NCBI GenBank assembly: GCA_030824515.1
Contig: JAVBXN010000012.1
Coordinates: 62,001 to 126,000, forward strand
From: Pelobacter sp.
GTDB taxonomy: Bacteria > Desulfobacterota > Desulfuromonadia > Geobacterales > Pseudopelobacteraceae
Length of the DNA: 64,000 bases
Direction: 5' to 3'
Below, piece after piece: positions 55,041 to 64,000 of the stretch (positions within the stretch are counted from its first letter, which is position 1; the number at the start of each line of letters is the position of its first letter). Under the pieces are notes generated by a model. It saw nothing but the letters and a program-made list of their open reading frames with translations, ran no database searches and was not told the origin of the DNA. The position numbers and the translations under genes were made by a program.

Positions 55041-56177
55041 ATGAACATCGGCACGCAGGCGGTACAGATAGGACTTGAATGGGACACACGCACCGGAGCC
55101 GTATCGGTTCCGGTCTACCAGACAGCAACTTTCCGGCATCCGGGGCTCGGCCAGAGCACCGGTTATGACTACAGCCGCTCCGGCAACCCCACCCGCCAGG
55201 CGCTGGAAGACGGCATTGCCCGGCTGGATGGCGCCGCACGCGGTTTCGCCTATTCATCAGGCATGGCGGCCATCGCCAACCTGCTGCTGCTCTTCAGGTC
55301 CGGCGACCATATCATCGTGACCGAAGACCTGTACGGCGGCACCTGTCGCCTGTTCGACAAGGTATTCAACCAATTCGGTCTCTCCTTCAGCTATGTGGAT
55401 ACCAGCGATACCGGGGCTGTGCGCGCCGCGCTGCAGCCGTACACCAGGGCAGTATTTGTCGAAACCCTGACCAATCCGCTGCTCAAATTCGCCGATCTGC
55501 CGGCCATCTCGGCCATCTGCAAAGAGAACCGGCTGCTGCTGATCGCCGACAACACCTTCCTGACCCCCTACCTGCTGCGTCCGCTGGATCAGGGCGCCGA
55601 CATCGCGGTCTATAGCGCCACCAAATACCTGGCCGGACACAACGACACCGTCGCCGGCCTGGTCACGGTCAAGGACCCGGGCCTGGCCGAACGGGTCTAC
55701 TTTCACCAGAACTCGGTCGGCGCAACCCTGGGGCCACAGGATTCCTGGCTCGTTATCCGCGGCATGAAGACCCTCTCGGTCCGACTGGACCGCCACCAGG
55801 AGAATGCTCTCAAGATTGCGACCTGGCTGGCTTCCCATCCACGCATAACCAAGGTCTATTATCCGGGGCTTTCAGAACATCCCGATCACGACCTGATGAA
55901 ACGCAATGCCCGCGGATTTGGCGCAATGATCGCCTTTGAGGTTGACAATCATGCGCTGGTGGAGCAGGTTCTGCTGAAAACCGGGTTGATCTCGTTTGCT
56001 GAAAGCCTGGGAGGTGTAGAAAGCCTGATCACCTTCCCGGAGGTGCAGACCCACGCCGACATTCCGCCCGAGCTGCGGGCGCGCCTCGGCATCAACAACG
56101 TGCTTCTGCGCCTGTCGGTGGGGATCGAGGATGCCGATGACCTGATAGCAGACCTGAAACAGGCTCTGGAGGCATAG
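55041..56177 (+). CDS. Cystathionine gamma-synthase / O-acetylhomoserine thiolyase (MetI/MetB type)
   Basis: The 378-residue PLP enzyme has YDYSRSGNPTR, the SSGMAAI PLP-phosphate site, VYSATKYLAGH with Schiff-base Lys 195, and the C-terminal SLGGVESLITFP. It joins an activated homoserine with cysteine or sulfide for methionine. The frame is open from 54981, but GGAGG five bases before ATG 55041 decides the start; this lies after the riboswitch. With the next gene it mirrors the metI-metC operon of Bacillus subtilis, also S-box controlled. Confidence 0.9.
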   Translation: MNIGTQAVQIGLEWDTRTGAVSVPVYQTATFRHPGLGQSTGYDYSRSGNPTRQALEDGIARLDGAARGFAYSSGMAAIANLLLLFRSGDHIIVTEDLYGGTCRLFDKVFNQFGLSFSYVDTSDTGAVRAALQPYTRAVFVETLTNPLLKFADLPAISAICKENRLLLIADNTFLTPYLLRPLDQGADIAVYSATKYLAGHNDTVAGLVTVKDPGLAERVYFHQNSVGATLGPQDSWLVIRGMKTLSVRLDRHQENALKIATWLASHPRITKVYYPGLSEHPDHDLMKRNARGFGAMIAFEVDNHALVEQVLLKTGLISFAESLGGVESLITFPEVQTHADIPPELRARLGINNVLLRLSVGIEDADDLIADLKQALEA

Positions 56178-56218
56178 CCGTAGCACAGCAGTTAACAGCA
56201 GCACGACAGAAAACAGAG

Positions 56219-56250
56219 TTCCCCTCTGACAAGGGGGCGTATGGGGGTTA
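56219..56250. repeat. Relic of the C-run/G-run repeat in the metC leader
   Basis: TCCCCTCTGACAAGGGGG followed by CGTATGGGGGTT matches one arm of the palindromic element at 22699-22779 in layout. It lies directly before the ATG at 56254, so the G-run of the repeat may serve as the ribosome site. Confidence 0.5.
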
Positions 56251-56253
56251 CAG

Positions 56254-57387
56254 ATGAAACTCGCGACAAAACTGATCCACGGCGGCCCGAATATCGATCA
56301 GCAGACCGGTGCGCTGGGCGTGCCGATCTACCAGATATCCACCTATCGACAGACTTCGGTAGACCATTTCAGCAAGTATGACTATGCCCGCGGCGACAAC
56401 CCGACCCGCGAGGCGCTGGAGGACACGATCGCGGTTCTGGAGGGGGGCTGCCGCTGCCTGGCCTTTGCCTCGGGCATGGCGGCCATCTCCACGACGCTGA
56501 TGATTTTCTCCCCCGGCGACCACCTGGTGGTCTGCGACGATGTCTATGGCGGGGCCTACCGGGTGCTCTCGACCATTTTCAGCCGGATGGGAATCAGCTC
56601 CACCTTTGTGGACGCTACCGACCTGGCCGCCATCGAAGCCGCGATCCGGCCCGAAACCAAGGGCATCTACCTGGAGACCCCCTCCAATCCGCTGCTGAAG
56701 GTGACAGATCTGCGCGGGGCGGCCGAAATCGCCCGCCGGCACGGCATCATCACGTTGGTGGACAACACCTTCATGACCCCCTATCTGCAGCGTCCGTTGG
56801 AGCTTGGCTGCGACATCGTGCTGCATAGCGGCACCAAGTTCCTGAACGGCCACAGCGACGTGATCTGCGGTTTTGCCGTCGTCAGGGATGCCGAACTGGG
56901 CCAGCGCATCCGCTACATTCAGAACGCCTTCGGAACCGGGCTGGGACCGCAGGATTCTTTCCTGACGCTGCGGGGGGTCAAAACCCTCAAGGTCAGGATG
57001 GATCAAAGCCAGAAGAACACTCTCAAAATCGTGGAATGGCTCAAGTCGCACGAGCGGGTCACCGCCCTGCACTATCCCGGCCTGCCAGAGCATCCCGGGC
57101 ACATGATCCACGCAGCCCAGGCCGATGGAGCGGGAGCGGTCTTCTCCTTCGAGCTGGACTCGTTTGAAACCACCAAGCGGCTGCTGGAAAACTCGCAGCT
57201 GGCAGCCTTTGCGGTCAGTCTGGGAGGTGTCGAGAGCATCATCTCCTACCCGGCCAGGATGTCGCACGCCTCGGTGCCGAAGGAAGAGCGTGAGCGCAAG
57301 GGGATCACCGACACTCTGGTGCGCCTGTCGGTTGGGCTGGAAGATCCGGAAGACCTGATCGCCGACCTGCGGCAGGCCATGGGCTGA
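56254..57387 (+). CDS. Cystathionine beta/gamma-lyase family enzyme (MetC type)
   Basis: The 377-residue PLP enzyme has KYDYARGDNPTREALE, FASGMAAIS and LHSGTKFLNGHSD with Lys 195 as Schiff base, and YPARMSHASVP near the C-terminus, typical of lyases of the Cys/Met metabolism group. It follows the synthase by 76 bases and shares its riboswitch. Splitting cystathionine to homocysteine is the expected step; gamma-lyase activity cannot be ruled out. Confidence 0.88.
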   Translation: MKLATKLIHGGPNIDQQTGALGVPIYQISTYRQTSVDHFSKYDYARGDNPTREALEDTIAVLEGGCRCLAFASGMAAISTTLMIFSPGDHLVVCDDVYGGAYRVLSTIFSRMGISSTFVDATDLAAIEAAIRPETKGIYLETPSNPLLKVTDLRGAAEIARRHGIITLVDNTFMTPYLQRPLELGCDIVLHSGTKFLNGHSDVICGFAVVRDAELGQRIRYIQNAFGTGLGPQDSFLTLRGVKTLKVRMDQSQKNTLKIVEWLKSHERVTALHYPGLPEHPGHMIHAAQADGAGAVFSFELDSFETTKRLLENSQLAAFAVSLGGVESIISYPARMSHASVPKEERERKGITDTLVRLSVGLEDPEDLIADLRQAMG

Positions 57388-57541
57388 TTCAGCGGATAGC
57401 TTGATTTAGTACCGGAAATGCCCCAATATAGTTCGCTGCAACGGGTTACGGTTTTTAGATACAGGCGTCCGCGTCAGCGATGTGTGGATTTAGCCGTCTT
57501 ACGTTAAAGCACTTATCCTGTTTATCGGGTCCGGGGTCTCA

Positions 57542-58591
57542 ATGGAAAGCTGGTTCAAACATCTATGTGAATGGCTCAAAAAGCTGCTGGGCGACAAGGA
57601 ACTGCCGGGCGCAGCCATAAAACCGGACGACAGCTCTGACAACGGAATTTCCGCAGAGTCGGCCGAACAACAGGAGCCTGCCGCTGATCCGGTCAGGCGC
57701 CTGGCGCCGGAAGCCGCGGATTTCCTGCTGGCGCTGCTGTCCGAGATCCCCCCGGCCGACCTGCAGCAATTCTCCTTCTACGACCGGACCTTCATAGCTA
57801 CCCTGCTCAAGAAACTGAGAACCGACACGTTCGAAATACCGCTGCTTCCGGAAGCGGCGCTGCATATCCAGAAACTGCTCTCCAACCCCAGGGTCAATGC
57901 CTCCGATTTCGTCGGCATGTTCAAAAGCGACCCGGCGCTGTCGGCGGAGCTGATCAAACTGGCCAACTCGGTCTACTACGGCGCGACGATTCCGGTCCAT
58001 GACCTGCAACTGGCGGTAACCAGGGTCGGATTCAACCAGATCCAGGGGCTGGTGATCATGATGTCGCTGCGCACCCGCATCCTGCATGGCAAGGGGCTGC
58101 ACCGCGAAGTCGAGTGGGTCACCGAACTGTCTTTGATGATGGCCATGGCCTGCCAGCAGCTTTCCACGGAGTTGTCCATGTCACCGGGCGAAGCCTTCAC
58201 CCTGGGCCTTTTGCATCATGTGGAATACTTCGTGTTGCTGGGAGCAGCATCGGAGTACATATCATCGCACCAGGGCGCGGCAATTTCCGCCGGGGCACTG
58301 ATGGAAGCCATGCGCCGCCTGGGACCACCGGTGCATGAGCTGACCGTCCGCAACTGGGGTCTGGAAGGGCTGGAGTTGCCGGAACTGGTTCCATTTGACG
58401 GAGAGGAAGAGCTGACGGAAGAAAATAATCCGTTAAATATCGGTTCCCGGCTGGATATGCTTCAGCGAATACTGATCGATAAGTGGAGCGGAGGCAACCC
58501 GGATCCCACGATTCCCGGCTTCGACACCGATGCCGTCTGCCGCGTGGTGGCAGCCGTGCTTCCGGCATCTGACGGCAATAAACCCGCCTGA
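57542..58591 (+). CDS. HDOD domain protein
   Basis: The 349-residue protein has a charged N-terminal stretch (about 1-60) and an HDOD domain at about 95-290, marked by LPEAALHIQKLLSNP, SDPALSAELIKLANS and VTRVGFNQIQGLVIMMSLR. HDOD proteins relate to HD phosphohydrolases but lack the metal residues and often work in signalling with c-di-GMP. No partner domain is attached. It stands 154 bases after metC with nothing clear in between. Confidence 0.82.
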   Translation: MESWFKHLCEWLKKLLGDKELPGAAIKPDDSSDNGISAESAEQQEPAADPVRRLAPEAADFLLALLSEIPPADLQQFSFYDRTFIATLLKKLRTDTFEIPLLPEAALHIQKLLSNPRVNASDFVGMFKSDPALSAELIKLANSVYYGATIPVHDLQLAVTRVGFNQIQGLVIMMSLRTRILHGKGLHREVEWVTELSLMMAMACQQLSTELSMSPGEAFTLGLLHHVEYFVLLGAASEYISSHQGAAISAGALMEAMRRLGPPVHELTVRNWGLEGLELPELVPFDGEEELTEENNPLNIGSRLDMLQRILIDKWSGGNPDPTIPGFDTDAVCRVVAAVLPASDGNKPA

Positions 58592-58628
58592 TATCAACAA
58601 TGCCCTGCATAAAGGACTTTTGCCTACG

Positions 58629-59432
58629 ATGAAGATTCGCATCAACGAAAAATGGCTCGAAACCAGCGCTGGAACAACACTGCCGGAACTGGTGCGGCAG
58701 CATAGACCTGGCGCCGACGTGCTGATCCTGAACGGCTTCCCGGTTCCACCCGATACGTGCCTGAAAGAAGGTGACGAAGTCTTCCTGATCCGGCGCGGGG
58801 AACGCCCCGACCGCCAGGAACTGGAAGCGCTGATGGCGGCGCGCCATACCCCCGGCGTCCATGCCCGCCTGAAACAGGCCTGCGTCGGAATCGCCGGAGT
58901 CGGCGGGCTAGGCTCTTCGGTGGCGGTGGCGCTGGCCCGCATCGGGGTCGGCCGGCTGATAATCGCCGATTTTGACGTCGTGGAACCTTCCAACCTCAAT
59001 CGCCAGCAGTACTTCATCGACCAGATCGGCTGCCTCAAGGTGCAAGCGCTGACCGACAACCTGGCAAGAATCAACCCCTATATCAGCGTTGAAGCGCACC
59101 CGCTTCTGCTGACACCGGACAACATCCCGGAACTTTTCGCCCCCTGCCGGGTCATCGTGGAAGCCTTCGATCGTGCCGACATGAAGGCGATGCTGGTGGA
59201 TACGGTGCTGACCGCGCTGCCGGAGGCAACGGTGGTCGCAGCGTCAGGAGTGGCCGGCTTCGGGCCGAACGACACGATTTCCACCCGCAGGGTTTCGCGA
59301 CGCCTCTACCTGGTGGGTGACGGCGTCTCGGAGGCCAAGCCGGGCAGCGGCCTGATGGCGCCCCGGGTAGGCATCGCCGCCCACCACCAGGCCAACCAGG
59401 CGGTACGCATCATTCTGGGAGAAGATCAATGA
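58629..59432 (+). CDS. thiF: ThiF family adenylyltransferase with fused ThiS-like domain
   Basis: The 267-residue protein has a beta-grasp ThiS-like domain at about 1-60 (NEKWLETSAGTTLPEL, LNGFPV, GDEVFLIRRG) joined to an E1-like domain with GVGGLGSS near 88-95, DFDVVEPSNLNRQQYF, EAFDRADMKAML and SEAKPGSGLMAPRVG. It matches the ThiF family-2 plan. The fused carrier lacks the terminal Gly-Gly, so it may be structural. ATG 58629 is used; upstream codons belong to the HDOD gene region. It overlaps mnmA by ATGA. Confidence 0.85.
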   Translation: MKIRINEKWLETSAGTTLPELVRQHRPGADVLILNGFPVPPDTCLKEGDEVFLIRRGERPDRQELEALMAARHTPGVHARLKQACVGIAGVGGLGSSVAVALARIGVGRLIIADFDVVEPSNLNRQQYFIDQIGCLKVQALTDNLARINPYISVEAHPLLLTPDNIPELFAPCRVIVEAFDRADMKAMLVDTVLTALPEATVVAASGVAGFGPNDTISTRRVSRRLYLVGDGVSEAKPGSGLMAPRVGIAAHHQANQAVRIILGEDQ

Positions 59433-60475
59433 GCAAAATAGCGGTAGCGATGAGCGGCGGCGTGGATTCCTCGGTTACCGCCGCGCTGTTGAAACAGCAG
59501 GGGCACGAGATCATCGGCATCACCATGCGGCTGTTCGCGCCGCACTCCGGCGGCACTGGCTCGGCCGTTCACGATGCCGCCCTGGTGGCCGCACACCTGG
59601 GCATCCCCCATCACGTGGCCGACTTCGAGCCGGATTTCAGCCAGCTGATCATCGGTAACTTCATCGACGAATACCGCAGCGGCCACACCCCCAACCCCTG
59701 CGTACGCTGCAACCGCTACATAAAGTTCGGCCTGCTGCTGGACAAGGCGCGCGAGTTGGGCGCGGACATGCTGGCCACCGGCCACTACGTTCGTAAAACC
59801 ACCGATCCGGACGGAGCCTGCCACCTGCGCACGGCCAAAAACATCCGCAAGGACCAGTCCTACTTCCTCTACACCCTGTCGCAGCAGCAGCTGAGCCAAG
59901 TGCTGTTTCCGCTGGGCGAAATCGAGAGCAAGGACGAAGTGCGGCGACTGGCGCACGAATTCGGCCTGCCGGTGGCCGAAAAGAGCGACAGTCAGGAGAT
60001 CTGCTTCATCCCCGATGACGATTACGTCGCATTTCTGGAAGGGAGTGGAAAGCTTGTCGGAGCGCCGGGAGAGATCATTCATGTCAACGGCCAGACTGTC
60101 GGCCGGCATCAGGGCGCTCACCGCTATACGATCGGCCAGCGCAAGGGGCTGGGCATCGCCTGGAGCGAGCCGCTGTATGTGACCGCCATCGACGCCGAGC
60201 GGAACGTGGTGATTGTCGGAGAACAGCCCAATGTATTTGCGGAAGGGCTAAAGGCCGAAAATGTCAGCTGGATCATTGCGCCACAGGCGCAGGAGTTTGC
60301 CGGCAGTTGCAAGATCCGCTACCGCCACCAGCCGGTGGGCTGCCTGGTACGCCTGACCGCCGACGGCGGCTGTGAAGTCCTCTTCGATGAACCGCAGAAG
60401 GCGGTTACGCCAGGCCAGGCGCTGGTTTTCTACCACGGTGACGAAGTCTTGGGGGGCGGCAGGATCGTCGGGTAA
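59429..60475 (+). CDS. mnmA: tRNA-specific 2-thiouridylase
   Basis: The 348-residue enzyme has the P-loop-like SGGVDSSV at the N-terminus, catalytic Cys 91 in NPCVRCN, the partner Cys 192 in EICFIPDDDY and GQRKGLGI. It makes s2U34 in tRNA for Lys, Glu and Gln. It overlaps the thiF-like gene by four bases (ATGA), so the two are coupled; both act on sulfur transfer, but a link to tRNA thiolation is only inferred. Confidence 0.96.
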   Translation: MSKIAVAMSGGVDSSVTAALLKQQGHEIIGITMRLFAPHSGGTGSAVHDAALVAAHLGIPHHVADFEPDFSQLIIGNFIDEYRSGHTPNPCVRCNRYIKFGLLLDKARELGADMLATGHYVRKTTDPDGACHLRTAKNIRKDQSYFLYTLSQQQLSQVLFPLGEIESKDEVRRLAHEFGLPVAEKSDSQEICFIPDDDYVAFLEGSGKLVGAPGEIIHVNGQTVGRHQGAHRYTIGQRKGLGIAWSEPLYVTAIDAERNVVIVGEQPNVFAEGLKAENVSWIIAPQAQEFAGSCKIRYRHQPVGCLVRLTADGGCEVLFDEPQKAVTPGQALVFYHGDEVLGGGRIVG

Positions 60476-60548
60476 CCGCATCGCCGTAATATCTACATAT
60501 CCGGCTTTTCATCAGTGCCTTGCCATCTTTCTCAATTTCTGCCCGTGA

Positions 60549-61109
60549 TTATTCCAGTATTATCCCGTCAACGGTCAACGATCCAAGCGCGATCACAAGC
60601 TCGCCACGAAGATGGAGATAACCATCCTGCGTTGTGAGTGTGTTGTCTAATCCTCCCAGTAACGACAGAGTAACATCCCGGTTCAGGTTGAGCCCACCGC
60701 CGATTATTCCCCCGGAAATCCTGATTACTGCGGGAAAACCATCCTGCAGAGCCATATATGCAAGCTCAAAAGTTGAGTAGTAGGCGTTCGGTGAACCATC
60801 AACCTGGATTATCGAAATGGCATCTCCTCCGCCGCCGGGCAAAGCCGGAGCAATGACCAGACTATCAACCACCAGTGATCCGGCTCCCACCGTCAAATCG
60901 CCCAACAGGCGTGAATAGCCGTTACGGAAGGTGAAAGTGCTGTCATATCCCCCCTTGACTGTAAGTTCAACGGGCTGGGAAATCAGCAGGCTTTCGTAAA
61001 AGTCACCCTCCTGTGCAACCACTGTTGTCTGCGGCGCCATGGCGCCGATAGCGGCATAGGCTGATGCGAGTGACGTAAAATACGCTGGTGGCGCGCCGTC
61101 CAACTTCAC
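60549..61109 (-). repeat. Tandem C-terminal modules in the giant protein
   Basis: Two units, about 60813-61109 and 60549-60812, each follow the pattern V.[LV]DG.P.AY..[ST]...AY.AL, an Ile/Val strand, L....P/RDVTL...GG, then G.L..G.GSL.VD..[VI][IL]. The single unit at 28091-28342 has the same order and ends in the same way (GSGTVRMNGVVV). Confidence 0.7.
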
Positions 61110-64000
61110 TATCGGATTGCTGACGGTAAACGAGGCCGTCACGCTTTTATCGGCATCCAGGGTCACGGCACACTCTCCCAACCCGCCGCATCCCTGGGAC
61201 CATCCGCTGAAGATCGACCCGACCGACGGGGTTGACAGCAGGCTGACGGTCGTATCCTTGTCAAACGATGAACTGCAGGTTCCGTTAGTGCAGGCGATTC
61301 CGGCCGGGCTGCTGTTAACCGAACCGCTGCCGCTTCCCGCAAGGCTGACTGAAAGGGCAAAAGTGAGTTGTGGCGGTGAAATGGCAACAGTCGCTACTGC
61401 AGGAGCGGATACGTTGCCGGAAACATCCTTGGCCCATGCGTAGAGCACAAGCTCTCCGGCAGCCACCGTGGCTGTATATTCAGTCGGCGGAGCTGACTTC
61501 CAGCCGGGATCGCCGGGTAACGGCGGAGTCGGGCTTTCGTTAACCAGCCAACCGGTGATTCGGATGTCGTCGGTGGCAGTGAATGACTGAATCGGGATCG
61601 AGGCGGTCTGGACCACAGCAGGAACGGTGAATGCGGAAATCACCGGCGCAACCTTGTCACTGTCAAGGGTATCGAACACCACCGAAACTGTATGGCTGGC
61701 GTTGACATTGGTAAAGGTGTAGCGGCTCGTCCCGCCCTGTGAAACACCGTCCACCTTAACATCCCTGACCAGGTAGCCCGGATCGGGCACAAAGTTTATG
61801 CTTAAAGAATTACCTTGGCTGACAATCGGCGACCCGGCTGGCGACAGCGTTCCGCCGACGGTGGACGTAACTGTAACCGCATGGTAGTTCAAGTTGGGAT
61901 TATCAGGCACGGTAACCACGACTTCAGTTGTGGTATCGGCCAGGACTTGGACGACAGAAGCACTCGCGGAATCGTTTTTGCCATCAAACCAGGTAGCAAG
62001 ATACTTTGACACCACAGCACCATCGGAAGTCGGCAGAACCCGTAGTTTATAGTTGCCGGGCGTCAACGTAGCCGTTCCGGAACTCCCGCTGTAGGACGTG
62101 TAATAATTAGTGCCGGTACTTTTATAAACCATAACTGAGGAATATATCGGCGACCCACCGCTGTCGATGACCCTGAACTTCAGTTTCCCTTTCACCGGCG
62201 GAGGTGCAATTGTAACAGTCCCTTCCGTCAAGATGATATTGATGCCGGAGGTCACGACCTGTGAAGTTACCGTTACCGGAAGTGCGGACGCTAAATCAAA
62301 AACGCCACCATACCAGCGGGAAGGAACCCCCTCATAACCATAATTGGAAAAAACCTTATAACTTCCGGGTGGGAGATAGGAGATGAGATAATTCCCGTTT
62401 TCATCGGAATACACACACTTTACCTGTTTCCCGGTAACCGCATCATACGCACAAACCTGGCCTGAGCCGGCAGCACTGACAGAAGGAGGACAGCCGGTAA
62501 CCCGGGAGACATTCCCTGAAATGCTGCCGTTGTATGGAATGACAAAATTGACATTACCGGTCACATTGGGAGTCGTCACGCCAATGATATCAGCCAGGCT
62601 GATATCCGCTTGGCCACCGTACCACATGATCTTGGCGTCATTGGGATTATACGAAGTGCTCAAGGCAGCCTTATACTGTCCGCCAGCCATCCAGCAGACG
62701 CGGTACTCACCGTTGTTGTAGGTGTTGGTGTATGTAATGGCTGCACCGGTCGGGTCAAATATGTGGACATAATAGTGATTATAATAATCGTCGACCGGGG
62801 TGCCGTCTGCCTGTTTGACATTCCCCTGGATTATTCCCGCCAGTGACAGCGTGCCGTTGATATTGGCAATTGCTTGAGGAGCTGTCACGGCAACGGCATT
62901 TGCCGTAACTGCACTGTTTTTTTCCGAGTAGTATTCCGTCAGGTAATTAGCCATATCGCAGTAAAAATTATAGGCAAACGACACCACATAATTGCCGCTG
63001 GGCACGTACACTGTGTACTGGCCAACCTGATTGGCATAGGTTCCCGTACTGTACCCGGTCTGCCGGTCAGTCACCGTAACATAGGCATTGTCGATCGGCA
63101 CATTCTTGTCGTCATACACTACCCCGGAGATAGACCCGGCGTTTTCCAGCACCGCATCGACATTGCCCAGCACTGTGGAACCCGGCAGCACAACCGGCGT
63201 TGCCTGCACCAAGTCAGGTTTGTCGGTGTACCATTCGGACAGGTACGGCATTGCATCATACTGCTGCAGCGCACCTGCAGTGTTGAAATAGACCTTGTAT
63301 GCATCCGGGGCAAGGTAATCGGTCTGGTAAAAACCGGCATCATCGGTCGTGTAGGTTCCCATGTTTCTGGCAACATCGGAGGAATAGACCACTACCCGTA
63401 CACCAGCCAATGGAGTGCCGCTTGAATTGGTCACATGGCCGCCGATCTTGCCGGCATTCTCCATCAGTGAGGCATCGACAACAACAGTGACGCCATCTGG
63501 AACCGCTACTACCGGCGCCTCTGGAAAACTGGACTTGTTGCCGTTCCAGACCCTGCCGTAGTATTTGAACTGGGTCGGGTTGAACGACAGTTTGTACCCT
63601 CCCGGCAATACTGAAGGAAACTGGTAGGTTCCGTCCGAGGCCGACGAGGTTGAGGCGACCTCCTGCCCGACCGCGTCGTAGAGCTTGACGGCAACATTTG
63701 CCAGTGGAGCGGCTCCGGCTCCCCTGGTTGTACCGGTTATTTTCCCACCAGGGAACGTGACGCTGACAGAATTGGTTGTCACCCCCGGATTCACGGTCAC
63801 CCAGCTGGCCGCTTCCCTGCTCTCGACACCGCCGAACCAGCGCGTCATCGTTGGACTGCTCCGCACAAAACTGACCTTGTAACTGCCGGGAACCAGCATA
63901 TCCACCAGGTAGCTGCCGTCAGATCCGGTCGTGGCAGTGCCCCGCTCCACACCATCTGAATCCTGGATCGTTACGGCAACCCCCTGCATTTTATTGCCGA
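60549..64000 (-). CDS. Giant surface protein with regulatory-like repeats, InlB repeat and two C-terminal modules (5' end outside)
   Basis: At least 1150 residues; the frame is open through the right edge, so the N-terminus is missing. It has seven or so carboxypeptidase-regulatory-like beta repeats (phrases GTYQFPSVLPGGYKLSF, GFYQTDYLAPDAYKVYF, GNYLISYLPPGSYKVF). A bacterial repeat follows (VTSTVGGTLSPAG), then a chitobiase-like segment (TGWLVNESPTPPLPGDP), an InlB-B-type repeat (SGWSQGCGGLGECAVTLDADKS split) and two copies of the ~90-residue module also found at 28091. It is probably exported and displayed on the surface. The ORF start near 63989 is not the true start. Confidence 0.8.
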   Translation of the reverse strand, partial: GNKMQGVAVTIQDSDGVERGTATTGSDGSYLVDMLVPGSYKVSFVRSSPTMTRWFGGVESREAASWVTVNPGVTTNSVSVTFPGGKITGTTRGAGAAPLANVAVKLYDAVGQEVASTSSASDGTYQFPSVLPGGYKLSFNPTQFKYYGRVWNGNKSSFPEAPVVAVPDGVTVVVDASLMENAGKIGGHVTNSSGTPLAGVRVVVYSSDVARNMGTYTTDDAGFYQTDYLAPDAYKVYFNTAGALQQYDAMPYLSEWYTDKPDLVQATPVVLPGSTVLGNVDAVLENAGSISGVVYDDKNVPIDNAYVTVTDRQTGYSTGTYANQVGQYTVYVPSGNYVVSFAYNFYCDMANYLTEYYSEKNSAVTANAVAVTAPQAIANINGTLSLAGIIQGNVKQADGTPVDDYYNHYYVHIFDPTGAAITYTNTYNNGEYRVCWMAGGQYKAALSTSYNPNDAKIMWYGGQADISLADIIGVTTPNVTGNVNFVIPYNGSISGNVSRVTGCPPSVSAAGSGQVCAYDAVTGKQVKCVYSDENGNYLISYLPPGSYKVFSNYGYEGVPSRWYGGVFDLASALPVTVTSQVVTSGINIILTEGTVTIAPPPVKGKLKFRVIDSGGSPIYSSVMVYKSTGTNYYTSYSGSSGTATLTPGNYKLRVLPTSDGAVVSKYLATWFDGKNDSASASVVQVLADTTTEVVVTVPDNPNLNYHAVTVTSTVGGTLSPAGSPIVSQGNSLSINFVPDPGYLVRDVKVDGVSQGGTSRYTFTNVNASHTVSVVFDTLDSDKVAPVISAFTVPAVVQTASIPIQSFTATDDIRITGWLVNESPTPPLPGDPGWKSAPPTEYTATVAAGELVLYAWAKDVSGNVSAPAVATVAISPPQLTFALSVSLAGSGSGSVNSSPAGIACTNGTCSSSFDKDTTVSLLSTPSVGSIFSGWSQGCGGLGECAVTLDADKSVTASFTVSNPIVKLDGAPPAYFTSLASAYAAIGAMAPQTTVVAQEGDFYESLLISQPVELTVKGGYDSTFTFRNGYSRLLGDLTVGAGSLVVDSLVIAPALPGGGGDAISIIQVDGSPNAYYSTFELAYMALQDGFPAVIRISGGIIGGGLNLNRDVTLSLLGGLDNTLTTQDGYLHLRGELVIALGSLTVDGIILE

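Overview
The window looks like chromosome of a Geobacter-like deltaproteobacterium (Desulfuromonadales/Geobacteraceae). The evidence is many CXXCH multihaem cytochromes with NHL-repeat lipoproteins, ResB/ResC cytochrome maturation, an aldehyde:ferredoxin oxidoreductase, pyruvate carboxylase, large surface proteins with carboxypeptidase-regulatory and InlB-type repeats, and intergenic repeats typical of these genomes. No rRNA, CRISPR array, intact transposon or prophage is visible. Genus and species cannot be fixed from the sequence alone.

Layout. (1) 1-9.9 kb, minus strand: start of sucC, tsaB, an AI-2E-family permease, a nitroreductase, then the conserved rpsB-tsf-pyrH-frr-uppS-cdsA-dxr-rseP block. 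A strong terminator separates tsf from pyrH, and cdsA appears to use an ATT start. (2) 9.9-17.2 kb: ferredoxin with an overlapping Cys-rich small gene, ilvE, an unknown gene, a MerA-type reductase without the N-terminal HMA domain, and pyruvate carboxylase. (3) 17.2-26 kb, minus strand: TetR regulator, SBP/permease/permease/ATPase/ATPase (Dpp/Opp/Nik type), then HlyD and 14-TM MFS genes. The second ATPase has a +1 frameshift in its P-loop, and the second permease starts inside a palindromic repeat element. (4) 26-33.6 kb: BrnT-type toxin-antitoxin pair, two exported proteins, a decayed IS256-type transposase end beside a broken flavodoxin gene, a monooxygenase, an M20 peptidase and a 58-residue gene. 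(5) 33.9-39 kb: tRNA-Gly and a glycan cluster (GT4, GT-C-like, two GT2). (6) 39-49.2 kb, minus strand: the most interesting region. It holds resB, resC, cytochromes with 9, 8 and 4 canonical haem motifs, two related NHL lipoproteins and a large outer-membrane barrel candidate. This is plausibly an extracellular electron-transfer cluster with its own haem lyase. (7) 49.4-54.7 kb: small membrane protein, MoaD-like/AOR/ALDH aldehyde-oxidation operon and a GGDEF response regulator. (8) 54.8-60.5 kb: SAM riboswitch controlling two trans-sulfuration enzymes, then HDOD, ThiS-ThiF fusion and mnmA. (9) 60.5-64 kb: a very large surface protein running off the window. It shares a C-terminal ~85-residue module with the propeller protein at 28-31 kb; the module occurs three times here.

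The best candidates for undescribed biology are the cytochrome/NHL/barrel cluster with its non-canonical CX3CH and CXCH motifs, the shared C-terminal surface module, and the combined ABC-import plus MFS-efflux operon under TetR control.
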